Below are positions 6,016 through 6,035 of a stretch of DNA of 6,035 nt, piece after piece. Under the pieces are notes generated by a model. That model did no database searches. It was not told where the DNA came from and worked only from the letters and a program-made list of their open reading frames with translations. Positions within the stretch are counted from its first letter, which is position 1; every line of letters starts with the position of its first letter. The translations under genes were made by a program, and so were the position numbers. Origin of the DNA: CAYHZL01 sp964361075 (lineage in GTDB: Bacteria; Bacteroidota; Ignavibacteria; UBA10030; UBA8401); the NCBI GenBank assembly GCA_964361075.1, contig CAYHZL010000205.1, forward strand, positions 1-6,035, in the 5' to 3' direction.

Positions 6016-6035
6016 GACAAACATTCTTGTTTGTC
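6016..6035. repeat. Perfect inverted repeat at the window end
   Basis: GACAAACA (6016-6023) and TGTTTGTC (6028-6035) pair perfectly over 8 bp around the loop TTCT. The repeat reaches the last base of the window, so the stem may continue beyond it. No T run is visible. It could be a terminator for a gene to the right, a dispersed palindromic repeat, or the edge of another element. The preceding 58 bases (5958-6015) show no gene. Confidence 0.45.

Overview
The window is about 6 kb of bacterial chromosome. It carries two housekeeping genes, rlmN on the minus strand and uvrA on the plus strand. Between them sits an A+T-rich three-gene cassette on the plus strand. The UvrA first zinc module has lost a cysteine, Shine-Dalgarno sequences are weak, and the only plausible promoter resembles the Bacteroidota type. 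Together these suggest a member of the Bacteroidota/Chlorobiota/Ignavibacteria group. That assignment is inference; no rRNA or lineage marker is present.

Layout. Positions 1-86 are non-coding and contain two small hairpins next to the rlmN stop. rlmN (87-1193, minus) encodes the dual-specificity 23S rRNA/tRNA adenine-C2 methyltransferase. The gap 1194-1520 holds a 142-bp non-autonomous, MITE-like element (1313-1454) with terminal inverted repeats and a 5-bp target duplication, followed by a candidate promoter. The cassette (1521-2716) encodes a PARP/ADP-ribosyltransferase-like protein of 171 aa, an unrecognised 87-aa protein and a SecB-like chaperone of 135 aa, with gaps of 2 and 6 bp. After a 143-bp gap comes uvrA (2860-5691), encoding the damage-recognition ATPase of nucleotide excision repair. 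A second copy of the MITE-like element (5789-5952) follows it. It is identical to the first over all 142 shared bases but carries an extra 22-bp palindromic block. The window ends in a hairpin.

The main discovery is the cassette. Its order (ART-like toxin, small acidic protein, SecB-like chaperone) matches a toxin-antitoxin-chaperone (TAC) system and most closely recalls the CmdTAC anti-phage system. In CmdTAC, as I recall the published work, the SecB-like chaperone CmdC stabilises antitoxin CmdA. Phage capsid protein titrates CmdC, CmdA is degraded, and the ADP-ribosyltransferase CmdT modifies mRNA. The same working model is reasonable here: the 135-aa protein guards the 87-aa protein, which restrains the 171-aa enzyme. 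It remains inference until homology is tested.

The two element copies lie in the same orientation on either side of the cassette plus uvrA. Each has its own, different 5-bp target duplication, so they arrived by separate insertions and do not form a simple composite transposon.
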